Positions 1 through 8,459 are shown, numbered from the stretch's first letter. The stretch: DNA of 60,345 bases from Candidatus Aegiribacteria sp. (GCA_021108435.1 JAIOQY010000128.1:1-60345), one strand, 5' to 3'. Notes: generated by a model not told the origin, from the letters alone. Numbers and translations: made by a program.

Positions 1-45
1 AGCTACAGAACACTTCTATCCCGCCTGAAGGAACTGGATCTTTGA
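1..45 (+). CDS. C-terminal tail of an upstream gene (partial)
   Basis: Frame 1 is open from the window edge through 14 codons, reading SYRTLLSRLKELDL, and stops at TGA 43-45. The residues look like an ordinary amphipathic C-terminal helix. The stop codon lies inside the first bases of the 103-bp repeat, so the repeat starts exactly at the end of this reading frame. The piece is too short for a family assignment and could be chance. Confidence 0.35.
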   Translation, partial: SYRTLLSRLKELDL

Positions 46-247
46 AGGGGCCGGGGCTAACATTTAAACATTTTTGTCGAGTGATTACTATTACATTCGA
101 ATTTTGACACGAATAGAAGGGCATGACTGGCAATAGAGAATCAGTTGAAGGGGCCGGGGCTAACATTTAAACATTTTTGTCGAGTAATTACTATTACATT
201 CGAATTTTGACACGAATAGAAGGGCATGACTGGCAATAGAGAATCAG
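42..247. repeat. Two tandem 103-bp direct repeat units
   Basis: Units 42-144 and 145-247 match over 103 bp with a single visible difference (GAGTGATTA versus GAGTAATTA). Each starts TTGAAGGGGCCGGGGC and ends CAATAGAGAATCAG. No plausible reading frame crosses them. The near-identity implies recent duplication or active maintenance. They precede gatE and may act as a terminator, leader structure or miniature mobile element; the sequence does not decide. Confidence 0.9.
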
Positions 248-269
248 AAAATGTTTAAGCCCCGGCCCC
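150..269. repeat. Imperfect inverted repeat closing the second 103-bp unit
   Basis: The left arm GGGGCCGGGGCT (150-161) plus AAACATTTT (169-177) is the reverse complement of 248-269 (AAAATGTTTA then AGCCCCGGCCCC), with about 7 extra bases in the left arm. The arms enclose about 70 nt. The first 103-bp unit lacks the right arm. The layout resembles a non-autonomous element with terminal inverted repeats, or a long strong hairpin. Confidence 0.75.
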
Positions 270-313
270 CAAAGCCGGCCCCCAAAGCCGGCCCCCCAAG
301 GCGGCCCCCAAAG
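262..313. repeat. Four tandem 13-bp GC-rich repeats
   Basis: Four consecutive 13-bp units (262-274, 275-287, 288-300, 301-313) follow the form CCGGCCCCCAAAG with one or two changes per unit. The array begins inside the right inverted arm and ends directly against the gatE ribosome binding site. It would give a very C-rich mRNA leader that could pair with the G-rich arms upstream. Confidence 0.85.
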
Positions 314-326
314 GAAGGAGATTTAT

Positions 327-2252
327 TTGACCGGGATCAGGAAAATGGAGGATATGACACCCTCCGATTACAGTTTAATCGGACTTCGCAGCGGGCTGGA
401 GATACATCAGCAGCTTGATACGAAAAAAAAACTATTCTGCCGATGTCCTGTGCTTCCATATTCGCAATCATTCGATGCGGAGATACTGCGTCATATGAGA
501 CCGACTCTCTCAGAACTTGGTGAATATGACGGTACAGCACTTATGGAATTCAAGACGAAAAAGGAAATTATATATCAGATAAGCAAGGATACTGTCTGCA
601 CTTATGAGATGGACGATACTCCTCCTTTCGAATTGAATCGTCAGGCGCTCGATATAGCTCTTGAAATCACGATGCTCCTCAACTGTAAACTCATCAGTGA
701 ACTTCATATTCAGAGAAAACAGTACCTTGATGGCTCGATACCTGCAGGATTCCAGAGAACTACTATTCTGGGTGTGGACGGATGGATTCCATACGGTAAC
801 AGACGTATAGGTATAATTCAGCTTGGGCTCGAAGAAGATGCATGCCGTGAGGTGAGCGATACAGGACATGATCGTGTTTACCTGACTGACAGGCTGGGTA
901 TCCCGCTCATTGAGACGGTTACTGCTCCGGAGATGGTAACGCCTTATGAAGTTGCCGAGGTTGCGGTGATACTCAGTAATCTTGCCAGGGCTTCGAGAAA
1001 GGTTCGTCGCGGGATAGGAGCTGCAAGGCAGGATGTAAACGTATCCGTCAAGGGAGGTCAACGCGTTGAGATAAAAGGTGTTTCGAGAATCCCGACTATT
1101 CCTCTCCTCGTTCACAATGAAGCTTTCCGTCAGGTCATGCTTCTTTCAATTAAGAGCGAACTGAAAAAGAGAGAGATAACCGATTCGTCTTTCGAATCAT
1201 CTTCATTTGATATGACGGAATCACTTGCAGGTACACAATATAAACCAGCTGCACAGGCACTTTCGAAAGGGCTTCAACTTCACGCTGTGGTTCTTCGGGG
1301 TTACAGAGGAATACTCTCAACGGTTACGCAGCCTGGACAGACATTTGCCAGTGAGATATCCGATCGCGTCAGGGTGATAGCATGTCTTGACAGACTTCCC
1401 AACATCACTCATTCCGATTCAGAAGGAGAAAACTTCTCAACTTCTGAATGGGAAAAAATCATGAAATCAACAGGAGCTTTTAAGGACGACTCTGTACTGG
1501 TCATCTGGGGTAACGGTCAGGATATTTCTACTGCCTTAAGTGAGATTACAATAAGAGCACGGGAAGCAATCGATGGTGTATGTAACGAGACAAGACAGGC
1601 CCATCCTGACGGAACGAACGGGTTTGAAAGGATACTCCCGGGCCCGAACAGGATGTATCCTGACACTGACCTTCCACCACTGGCAATCAGTGTAGATCAT
1701 ATGGAAAGAATTTATTCCGCGCTTCCGGAACGCCCATGGGAACGTGCTGAACGATATACTGATGCAGGAGTTCCCGAAGAATCAGCACGACAGATGAGTA
1801 TTTCCATAATGAGAGATCTTTTTGATCGTGCTGTTAAGGAAACTTCCTATTCTTCAGGTGTTCTCTCGCATTTTTTTCTGAGTACATTAAGCCATCTGAA
1901 GAAAAGGGGGAAAGCTGCGGATCTAAGTGATGATATACTGATTTCATCGCTGTCTGAAGCCGGCAGAAGATCATTCCCGATCGATGCTGTTGCTCATATT
2001 CTTGAAGATACACGCGGATCCGGATTTAAAGACATATCTCTTGCTGCTGATGAAATCGAGATGCCTGACAGGAATGCTCTGGGAAAGGCTGTAGAGCAGA
2101 TTCTATCCTGCATTGAATCATCAGGAATTGAGCAGAAAATTCTGAATCGGTATATTGTTGGTAGAATAAGGCTCAAATTCAATGGTCTGATAAATGGAAA
2201 AGAAGTATCCGAAATTGTACATAGAGTACTTCTGACGAGAAATATATCATAA
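327..2252 (+). CDS. gatE: Glu-tRNA(Gln) amidotransferase subunit E, archaeal type
   Basis: GatE activates the gamma-carboxyl of Glu mischarged on tRNA(Gln) so that it can be amidated with ammonia delivered by GatD. The 641-aa length fits archaeal GatE. Visible marks are GLEIHQQLDT near residue 22, the GatB-like segment VEIKGVSRIPTIPLLVHNEA near 245, the inserted AspRS-type GAD domain (about 310-420), and RMYPDTDLPPLAI before a YqeY-like helical tail. GatB lacks the GAD insertion, which separates GatE from it. The TTG start at 327 is chosen because GGAAGGAG lies six bases upstream and the family N-terminus follows soon after. gatD follows after about 18 nt, so the two subunits are co-transcribed. 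GatDE is regarded as archaeal; finding it beside LPS genes is unusual. Confidence 0.93.
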   Translation: MTGIRKMEDMTPSDYSLIGLRSGLEIHQQLDTKKKLFCRCPVLPYSQSFDAEILRHMRPTLSELGEYDGTALMEFKTKKEIIYQISKDTVCTYEMDDTPPFELNRQALDIALEITMLLNCKLISELHIQRKQYLDGSIPAGFQRTTILGVDGWIPYGNRRIGIIQLGLEEDACREVSDTGHDRVYLTDRLGIPLIETVTAPEMVTPYEVAEVAVILSNLARASRKVRRGIGAARQDVNVSVKGGQRVEIKGVSRIPTIPLLVHNEAFRQVMLLSIKSELKKREITDSSFESSSFDMTESLAGTQYKPAAQALSKGLQLHAVVLRGYRGILSTVTQPGQTFASEISDRVRVIACLDRLPNITHSDSEGENFSTSEWEKIMKSTGAFKDDSVLVIWGNGQDISTALSEITIRAREAIDGVCNETRQAHPDGTNGFERILPGPNRMYPDTDLPPLAISVDHMERIYSALPERPWERAERYTDAGVPEESARQMSISIMRDLFDRAVKETSYSSGVLSHFFLSTLSHLKKRGKAADLSDDILISSLSEAGRRSFPIDAVAHILEDTRGSGFKDISLAADEIEMPDRNALGKAVEQILSCIESSGIEQKILNRYIVGRIRLKFNGLINGKEVSEIVHRVLLTRNIS

Positions 2253-2270
2253 GTATGGAGGTGATCGACG

Positions 2271-3656
2271 CTGTCTTCTGATTTATACAAGGGTTACAGC
2301 GGGAAAAGCCTTGCCTGCCTGAAAGAATTCAGTGTAGGGGTCTGGAGTGATGTGGATGTTCAGTCAACCCGTGGCTCCTTCAGCGGAACAATTCTACCCA
2401 GATCCGAAAACGCAGATGAATTTCACATTGTTCTTAAATTGCACAACGGGTATAACGTAGGTCTTGCTATCGATACTATCGAATCGATTATAGAGCTGGG
2501 CCGCACAGAAGCACATTATAAAATACCCGAGAAAGAGTTTCCTTACGATCCGGATAAAAAGAATGTCAAGCTTTTTGGAACCGGGGGAACTATCGCTTCA
2601 AGGCTTGATTATCGAACGGGCGCAGTAATACCGGCGTTTTCTCCTGGCGAACTTTATGGTTCCGTTCCTGAACTGGCTGATATCTGTAATCTCAAAACAG
2701 AAAAGCTCTTTGGTGTTTTCAGTGAAAATATGGGACCGGAACAGTGGATAGGCACAGCTGAAGCGATCGGAAAGGAGATAGAAGGCGGGATAGATGGAAT
2801 TGTTATCGGGCATGGAACTGATACTATGCATCATACAGCGGCAATACTCTCTTTCATGGTTCAGGATTCTCCGGTTCCGATTGTTATGGTCGGATCACAG
2901 AGATCGAGCGACAGGCCATCCAGCGACGCCGCGATAAATCTCATAAATGCTACTTATACCGCCGCGAGAAGCGATATAGCTGAAGTCATGGTTTGCATGT
3001 TCGGTCCGACAAGCGATCAGTACTGCCTCCTTCACAGAGGGACCAGGGTACGTAAAATGCACTCATCCTACAGGTCAACGTTTCGCACAATAGGAGACAT
3101 TCCCCTCGCAATGGTTGAAAAAGACAAGTTCATTATACTGAAGGATGACTGCAGGAAAAGAAGAAACGACAGGAAAGTAAGGATTAATACATCCTTCGAT
3201 GATCGAGTTTCCATAGTGTACTACTATCCCAACATGAAACCCGATATCATTGAATCACTTATCGATAACGATTACAAGGGTATAATTATTGCGGGAACAG
3301 GGCTCGGGCATGTAAATAAACCTCTTTATCCAGTGCTTAAGAAAGCGTGCGACAAAGGTATTCATATTTACATGACAGTTCAGACACTCTGGGGTTACGT
3401 TCAGATGTTTGTTTATGACACAGGTCGCGATATGATGGATCTCGGAGTCATACCGGCGGCGAACATGCTTCCTGAAGTTGCCTATGTGAAACTTTGCTGG
3501 GCTCTGGGACAGAGTCATGACCGAGAGGAAGTCAGAAATATCATGATGACATCTGTTGCAGGAGAAATCACAGAGAGGGAAGCACATAACGGATATCTTA
3601 TTCTCCAGGGAGGGATTCCCGAAGTCGAAGAATTTATAAAAATGCATAAAAGATAA
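2271..3656 (+). CDS. gatD: Glu-tRNA(Gln) amidotransferase subunit D, archaeal type (likely CTG start)
   Basis: GatD is the asparaginase-like glutaminase that frees ammonia for GatE. The core shows FGTGGTIASRLDYRTG and GHGTDTMHHTA, the two catalytic threonine motifs of the L-asparaginase fold. The first standard start is GTG 2352, but family-like N-terminal sequence (LYKGYSGKSLACLKEF) lies upstream in the same frame. No ATG, GTG or TTG exists between the in-frame stop at 2262 and 2352. CTG at 2271 sits six bases after a perfect GGAGGTGA (2257-2264), giving 461 aa; the GTG would give 434 aa and cut the N-terminal domain. The CTG start is inferred, while the product assignment is firm. Confidence 0.9.
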   Translation: MSSDLYKGYSGKSLACLKEFSVGVWSDVDVQSTRGSFSGTILPRSENADEFHIVLKLHNGYNVGLAIDTIESIIELGRTEAHYKIPEKEFPYDPDKKNVKLFGTGGTIASRLDYRTGAVIPAFSPGELYGSVPELADICNLKTEKLFGVFSENMGPEQWIGTAEAIGKEIEGGIDGIVIGHGTDTMHHTAAILSFMVQDSPVPIVMVGSQRSSDRPSSDAAINLINATYTAARSDIAEVMVCMFGPTSDQYCLLHRGTRVRKMHSSYRSTFRTIGDIPLAMVEKDKFIILKDDCRKRRNDRKVRINTSFDDRVSIVYYYPNMKPDIIESLIDNDYKGIIIAGTGLGHVNKPLYPVLKKACDKGIHIYMTVQTLWGYVQMFVYDTGRDMMDLGVIPAANMLPEVAYVKLCWALGQSHDREEVRNIMMTSVAGEITEREAHNGYLILQGGIPEVEEFIKMHKR

Positions 3657-3677
3657 GATGTGCATTAAACTTGGGTG

Positions 3678-3706
3678 TTGACCTCAAAGTACTGGAACAA
3701 TATTAT
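3678..3706 (+). promoter_or_regulatory. Predicted sigma70-type promoter for hpf-hprK-ptsHI
   Basis: TTGACC (3678-3683), a 17-bp spacer and TATTAT (3701-3706) match the vegetative promoter consensus well. It lies in the 186-bp gap after gatD and would give an untranslated leader of about 130 nt before the hpf ATG at 3843. The placement marks hpf as the first gene of a new transcription unit. Confidence 0.6.
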
Positions 3707-3842
3707 TGATTTGTGATAAATACAGTAACGGATCGCCTGCTGTCCGGGGTGTGCTTTAAAAGCATATGTGGGGCAGTATTTTTTTTCAGTTGTTCTTGCT
3801 TGTACCACAGATCGGATGGAATCTTTACGAAGGGAGTTTCAT

Positions 3843-4394
3843 ATGAACATAGAACTCAGCGGGAGGCATTTTAACCTGACAGACGCTTTAAAAGAGCACG
3901 TTGAGAAGAAACTGAATTCAATAAACAGGTTCTATAACGGGATAGATGATGTACATGTGATTCTGGAAGTAACTTCAGGTACAAATCATGTTCATATACA
4001 GTTGCGGGGAAATCATCTCAAACTTGATTCAAAATCCAAATCGCATGATATATACATTGCATTCGATGACGCTTTTGATTCTCTTGAACGCCAGATTCGA
4101 AAACACAAGGATCGAAAGCACAACCATTCACATAGAAAACGGCAGGATTCAAACGAAAAGATATCTTCATCAACGTACTACATACCAGTTGAGGAATCAG
4201 ATTTTAAGGATGGAATCCTTATCGATGATACAGTTGAAATACCCCGTCATGAAACAAAAGACGCCATTATGGAATTTGAGATCGAAGCTGATGAGCCTTT
4301 TGTCTTTCATAATACCGAGACTGGAAGTCTCAGTGTGGTATACTCGACACATTCCGGCAGAACGCAGGTCGTTGAGCTTATAGAAAGCAACTGA
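3843..4394 (+). CDS. hpf: Ribosome hibernation promoting factor, long form
   Basis: HPF binds the 30S subunit and dimerises ribosomes into inactive 100S particles in slow growth. The 183-aa product has the N-terminal S30AE/RaiA domain (MNIELSGRHFNLTDALKEHV, about 1-100), a basic His/Lys-rich linker, and the C-terminal dimerisation domain ending EPFVFHNTETGSLSVVY. That makes it the long form. An upstream extension to 3768 is open, but the family N-terminus begins exactly at ATG 3843, which has AGGGAGT just upstream. hprK follows after 14 nt, echoing the hpf/PTS neighbourhood common near rpoN in other bacteria; no rpoN is present here. Confidence 0.9.
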   Translation: MNIELSGRHFNLTDALKEHVEKKLNSINRFYNGIDDVHVILEVTSGTNHVHIQLRGNHLKLDSKSKSHDIYIAFDDAFDSLERQIRKHKDRKHNHSHRKRQDSNEKISSSTYYIPVEESDFKDGILIDDTVEIPRHETKDAIMEFEIEADEPFVFHNTETGSLSVVYSTHSGRTQVVELIESN

Positions 4395-4408
4395 CGGAGA
4401 AATAACTG

Positions 4409-5380
4409 ATGGATAGTATACCAAAACCGGAGGATCTGACTGCAGCAAGACTTTTTGAGCTCCTTGGAGAAAAACTCAGTCTTGTTGCTGTCAACGGGAC
4501 AACAGGCCATGATTCACTGATTGAATCTCCCGATGTCAGCCGACCCTGTATGGCTCTCACCGGTTTCCTGAACAAATTCCTTCATGAACGAATACAGATA
4601 TTCGGAGAAACTGAGATAACCTACCTTGACTCACTCTCAGAAACAGCGCGAAAATCTGCCATTGAGAACATATTTCGATTTCCGATACATTGTTCTATCG
4701 TAACAAAAAACATCATCCCACCTCCTTTACTTGTGGAATTGTCCAGAAATAATAACTGCGCACTATTCAGATCAATGAGAGATACGACGCCTCTTATCCA
4801 CGATCTGTCGGGCTTTCTTGATCTCGTATTTGCTCCAAGAACTGATGTTTACGGAAGCCTTGTTGAGGTTTTTGGAGCCGGACTGCTTTGTACAGGACGA
4901 AGTGCAATAGGGAAGAGTGAGGCAGTTCTCGGACTTCTGGAACGCGGACACAGACTGATAGCTGATGACAGGGTATATGTCAGGCGAATCGGTAATGCTC
5001 TTTTTGGAACCGGTGATTCAAGAATGGCTCACCATATGGAAATCAGAGGGCTTGGATTTGTGGATGTTTCCGCCTTCTATGGCATTCGCGCAGTTAAGGA
5101 TAGACAACAGATTCATCTTGAAGTGAGACTGATGGAATGGTCAAGAGATGACCAGGAATTTGACAGAACCGGTCTTATTCAGAAGATGAACAGGATCCTG
5201 GATCTGTCGATACCCAGAACTACTATTCCGGTGATGCCTGGAAGGAATCTCACACTTCTTCTTGAGGTGGCTGTAATGAATTACCTTCTTAGAAGCAAAG
5301 GTAGAAGCGTTCCTGAAGAAATTGAAAAGAATCAAATTGAAACAATTATCAGAAAAGAACAAGAACTGAATAGTAAGTAA
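4409..5380 (+). CDS. hprK: HPr kinase/phosphorylase
   Basis: HprK phosphorylates and dephosphorylates HPr on Ser46 to link carbon state to regulation. The 323-aa length is normal. An N-terminal domain (1-130) is followed by the P-loop kinase with GRSAIGKS (163-170), IADD near 184-187, and the family stretch EIRGLGFVDVSAFYGIRAV near 211. Two deviations are visible. The usual HG before the P-loop is YG here (DVYGSLVEVFGAG). The P-loop reads GRSAIGKS where family members usually have GDSGxGKS. The kinase/phosphorylase balance may therefore differ. The target HPr gene with Ser46 lies directly downstream. Confidence 0.88.
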   Translation: MDSIPKPEDLTAARLFELLGEKLSLVAVNGTTGHDSLIESPDVSRPCMALTGFLNKFLHERIQIFGETEITYLDSLSETARKSAIENIFRFPIHCSIVTKNIIPPPLLVELSRNNNCALFRSMRDTTPLIHDLSGFLDLVFAPRTDVYGSLVEVFGAGLLCTGRSAIGKSEAVLGLLERGHRLIADDRVYVRRIGNALFGTGDSRMAHHMEIRGLGFVDVSAFYGIRAVKDRQQIHLEVRLMEWSRDDQEFDRTGLIQKMNRILDLSIPRTTIPVMPGRNLTLLLEVAVMNYLLRSKGRSVPEEIEKNQIETIIRKEQELNSK

Positions 5381-5406
5381 AAGTATATCTGACAGGAGTA
5401 TATGAA

Positions 5407-5673
5407 TTGAAAGCTGAAAACGCTGAAGTAATTAACAAGCTTGGAATTCATGCCCGGCCTGCTGCACAGATTGTAAAGAAAGCATCGAATTTCGACAGTC
5501 ATATTACTTTAACTGTTGAACGTGATACGGTTAATGCAAAAAGCATAATGGGGGTTATGACTCTTGCTGCATGTCGTGGAAGCACCATAGAAGTGAGAGC
5601 GGATGGGGCAGATGAAATAGAAGCCGTCGAAGCTCTCATAATACTAATTAACGATGGTTTCGGAGAGGAATGA
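5407..5673 (+). CDS. ptsH: Phosphocarrier protein HPr
   Basis: The 88-aa product carries NKLGIHARPAAQIV with the phosphorylatable His15 (target of enzyme I) and AKSIMGVM with Ser46 (target of HprK). The TTG start at 5407 is supported by AGGAGT about seven bases upstream; the nearer ATG at 5402 runs into TGA after two codons. It lies between hprK and ptsI, so both phosphorylation routes to it are encoded together. No sugar-specific EII component is in the window, which suggests a regulatory rather than transport role. Confidence 0.94.
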   Translation: MKAENAEVINKLGIHARPAAQIVKKASNFDSHITLTVERDTVNAKSIMGVMTLAACRGSTIEVRADGADEIEAVEALIILINDGFGEE

Positions 5674-7456
5674 AAAGCTGAGCATTCGACTGACTGGAAC
5701 AGCAGCATCACCCGGAATATCAATTGGCCCTGTATTTCTGCTGAATGTGGAAGAAATCAGGGTTAAGAAATATGTCCTGAAAGACAAAACAGAGGTGGAT
5801 CGGGAATTGATACGTTTCCGGGAAGCTCTTCTGCACTCACGCGTGGAACTTGAGGAAATCTCCGGCCAGGTCAGCGATATTATTGAGGGGAAACAACTCA
5901 TGGAAGTGCATATTCTCCTTCTTGACGATCCCGCCATCCATAAAGAAGTAGAGAATAGAATAAGAGAAGAACTTGTAAGCGCAGAATATGCTGTAAGTCA
6001 GGTTTTGTATGATATCCTCGAACGTTTTAATTCGATTGAGGATCCTTACCTGCGAAGCAGATCGGTAGATGTCCGCGATGTAGGCAGACGTGTGATTGCA
6101 AACCTTCTGGGAACTGAGAAAGAGGTTCTCGCGAATTTAGACCACCCCGTAGTGCTCGTATCGAGTGATCTGGATCCTTCTCAGACCGCGGGTCTGACGA
6201 GAAAACAACTCCTCGGGATTGTAACCGATCTTGGTGGTTCAACCTCACATACGGCAATACTGTCAAGAAGCATGGGAATACCTTCCGTTGTAGCCCTGAA
6301 GGATGTAGCTGAGTACGCTCATCCTGGTCAAACGGTAATTGTTGATGGAGTGCACGGTGTTGTCATACTTGATCCTGACGAGGACGAACTGGAATATTAT
6401 ACAGAGCTGAAAAATCGTTACAACATGGCGGAAGCAGAGATTGCGCTAAACGCTGAAAACGAGACAGTTACGGAAGATGGAAAGAAAATTGAACTTTCCG
6501 CGAATATAGAGTTCTCTCAGGAAGCTGATCAGGTAAAACGTTTTGGGGGAAAGGGAATCGGACTCTTCAGAACAGAATTCATTAGACTTCTTTCACCTGA
6601 AATCGAAGATGATGAAGAAATCCATTTCAGAGCGTATAAACATGTTCTGAAAGCAGTTTCTCCGGAACCTGTTATAATCAGGACTTTTGATCTGGGTGGA
6701 GACAAATTTTTGGAATCCATCCCCACCAAAGAGCGAAATCCTTTTCTCGGATGGAGAGGCATAAGAATCTGCCTTGACCGACCTTTAAAATTTCAGAGCC
6801 AGTTAAGAGCAGTTCTAAGAGCTGCAAGATTCGGCAATGCGTGGTTGATGCTGCCGATGATCACATCGCAGGATCAGGTTTTGCAGGTAAAAGTTATGCT
6901 TGAACAAATAGCAGCAGAACTGGATGCATCCAAGACACCTCATGGTTCAATTCCTTCACTCGGAATTATGGTGGAAACGCCTGCTGCCGCGCTGGCTATT
7001 GATTTCCTGATCCCTCATATTGATTTTGTCTCAATAGGGTCAAATGACCTTACACAGTACACTCTTGCAGTTGATAGAGGCAGTCCTTACGTGTCAGACC
7101 TTTTCGATTCGCTTCATCCCTCGGTTCTGAGACAGATAGAACATGTAGCAAGGAAATGCAGGGAAGCTGATATCTGGGTCGGAATATGCGGACAGATGGC
7201 AAGCAGCCCGCTGGCTATACCACTACTTCTTGGATTCGGGATTGATGAACTCAGTGTATCCCTGACACTGATTCCGGATGTCAAAAAGATGATAAGTGTT
7301 ATTAATATGAAAGAAGCAGAAGCACTTGCACGAAAGACTCTGATGATGGAGTCAGGAAATGAAATAAGGAAATACGTACTTGAGTACGTCGAATCAAGGT
7401 ATCCTGAAATAATTCTGGATGAGATTCACCGTGATAATAATGATCGGAGAAACTGA
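5654..7456 (+). CDS. ptsI: PTS enzyme I (phosphoenolpyruvate-protein phosphotransferase)
   Basis: Enzyme I moves phosphate from PEP to His15 of HPr. The 600-aa product has the swivelling His domain with LGGSTSHTAILSRSMGIP, then the PEP-binding barrel with LGIMVETPAAAL, IGSNDLTQYTLAVDRG and GICGQMASSP (usually GICGEMAGD, active-site Cys kept). The ATG at 5654 overlaps ptsH by 20 nt and has no clear ribosome binding site. An in-frame CTG at 5678, nine bases after GGAGAGG, would start the protein at LSIRLTGTAASPGI, closer to the usual enzyme I N-terminus. The start is therefore uncertain. The next gene begins directly after the stop. Confidence 0.93.
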   Translation: MVSERNEKLSIRLTGTAASPGISIGPVFLLNVEEIRVKKYVLKDKTEVDRELIRFREALLHSRVELEEISGQVSDIIEGKQLMEVHILLLDDPAIHKEVENRIREELVSAEYAVSQVLYDILERFNSIEDPYLRSRSVDVRDVGRRVIANLLGTEKEVLANLDHPVVLVSSDLDPSQTAGLTRKQLLGIVTDLGGSTSHTAILSRSMGIPSVVALKDVAEYAHPGQTVIVDGVHGVVILDPDEDELEYYTELKNRYNMAEAEIALNAENETVTEDGKKIELSANIEFSQEADQVKRFGGKGIGLFRTEFIRLLSPEIEDDEEIHFRAYKHVLKAVSPEPVIIRTFDLGGDKFLESIPTKERNPFLGWRGIRICLDRPLKFQSQLRAVLRAARFGNAWLMLPMITSQDQVLQVKVMLEQIAAELDASKTPHGSIPSLGIMVETPAAALAIDFLIPHIDFVSIGSNDLTQYTLAVDRGSPYVSDLFDSLHPSVLRQIEHVARKCREADIWVGICGQMASSPLAIPLLLGFGIDELSVSLTLIPDVKKMISVINMKEAEALARKTLMMESGNEIRKYVLEYVESRYPEIILDEIHRDNNDRRN

Positions 7457-8437
7457 ATGCATGCAATAATTCCAGTTGCGGGGAAGGGCACAAGACTTCG
7501 GCCGCATACCTGGTCGACACCAAAGCCTCTTCTGCAGGTTGCAGGTAAGCCGATACTCGGCCACATAATGGACAGGCTCGCTTCAGCTGGAATAGTGCAT
7601 GTGACCCTGATCGTAGGCTATCTGGGAGATATGATAGTTGAATGGACAAGAAAGGAATATCCTGATATTCATGTTGATTTTGCGAAGCAGGACACTATGG
7701 ATGGTCTTGCTTCTGCGGTTGATCTTGCGGCCCCGATGACCGGAGATGGAATGACTTTTGTAGTTCTGGGAGACACAATTTTCAGCGCTGACCTTTCTCA
7801 GGCAGCAGATCCGGAGCGGAATATGATCGCTGTGAAACGAGTAGATGATCCCAGCCGATTCGGAGTTGTTCTGATGAAAGGAGAAAAGGTAGTCAGACTC
7901 GTTGAAAAGCCTGAAGAATTCATCAGTGATCTTGCGATTGTAGGTATCTATGGTTTTTCGTCCGGTAGCGTGCTGATGAATGCTACTTCAAGACTTATTA
8001 AAAGCGGCAACAGGACACGAGGTGAATATCAGCTTACCGACGCCATGCAGCTGATGCTGGATGAAGGGCATGACTTCGGTGTTTTCAAGATCGACGAATG
8101 GTTTGACTGCGGCAAACCTGAAACATTCCTTGAGACTAACAGGAATCTCCTTGATTCCGGATCTGGTGAAAACAGAGCTTTGGTTGTGGATTCTGTTATC
8201 ATTCCTCCGGTAAGTTTGCCGGAAGGAGTTGTTATATCTGCATCAATAGTAGGACCGCACGTTTCCATTGGATGCAGTTCAAGAGTAGAGAATTCAATAA
8301 TATCCAATACAGTAATCGGAAAACGCTCCAGTATTGATCTGGTGAATATCAGAGATTCAATCATCGGGGATGATGTTGCTGTATCAGGAAAAGCTGAAAA
8401 ACTCGACGTCGGTAACTCGAGCACAATTGAATTATAA
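7457..8437 (+). CDS. Sugar-1-phosphate nucleotidyltransferase
   Basis: This enzyme makes an NDP-sugar from NTP and a sugar 1-phosphate. The N-terminus MHAIIPVAGKGTRLRP followed by STPKPLLQVAGKP is the NTP_transferase signature with the signature Arg and Lys. LGDTIF near 105 and VEKPEEF near 152 continue the fold. The C-terminal third has hexapeptide-like turns (VVISASIVGPHVSIG), so it is a long-form RmlA/glucose-1-phosphate thymidylyltransferase-like protein; substrate cannot be read from sequence. It starts directly after ptsI, and two glycosyltransferases follow, so it probably supplies surface polysaccharide synthesis. Confidence 0.85.
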   Translation: MHAIIPVAGKGTRLRPHTWSTPKPLLQVAGKPILGHIMDRLASAGIVHVTLIVGYLGDMIVEWTRKEYPDIHVDFAKQDTMDGLASAVDLAAPMTGDGMTFVVLGDTIFSADLSQAADPERNMIAVKRVDDPSRFGVVLMKGEKVVRLVEKPEEFISDLAIVGIYGFSSGSVLMNATSRLIKSGNRTRGEYQLTDAMQLMLDEGHDFGVFKIDEWFDCGKPETFLETNRNLLDSGSGENRALVVDSVIIPPVSLPEGVVISASIVGPHVSIGCSSRVENSIISNTVIGKRSSIDLVNIRDSIIGDDVAVSGKAEKLDVGNSSTIEL

Positions 8438-8459
8438 TTATAGAGAATACCCTTCAAAT

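Noticed and set aside
42-313. CRISPR array
   Set aside because: Only two long units in direct contact and four 13-bp units; no spacer structure and no cas genes anywhere in the window.
3768-3842. Upstream extension of hpf
   Set aside because: The 25 extra codons are unlike any HPF N-terminus and overlap the leader downstream of the predicted promoter; ATG 3843 has a good ribosome binding site.
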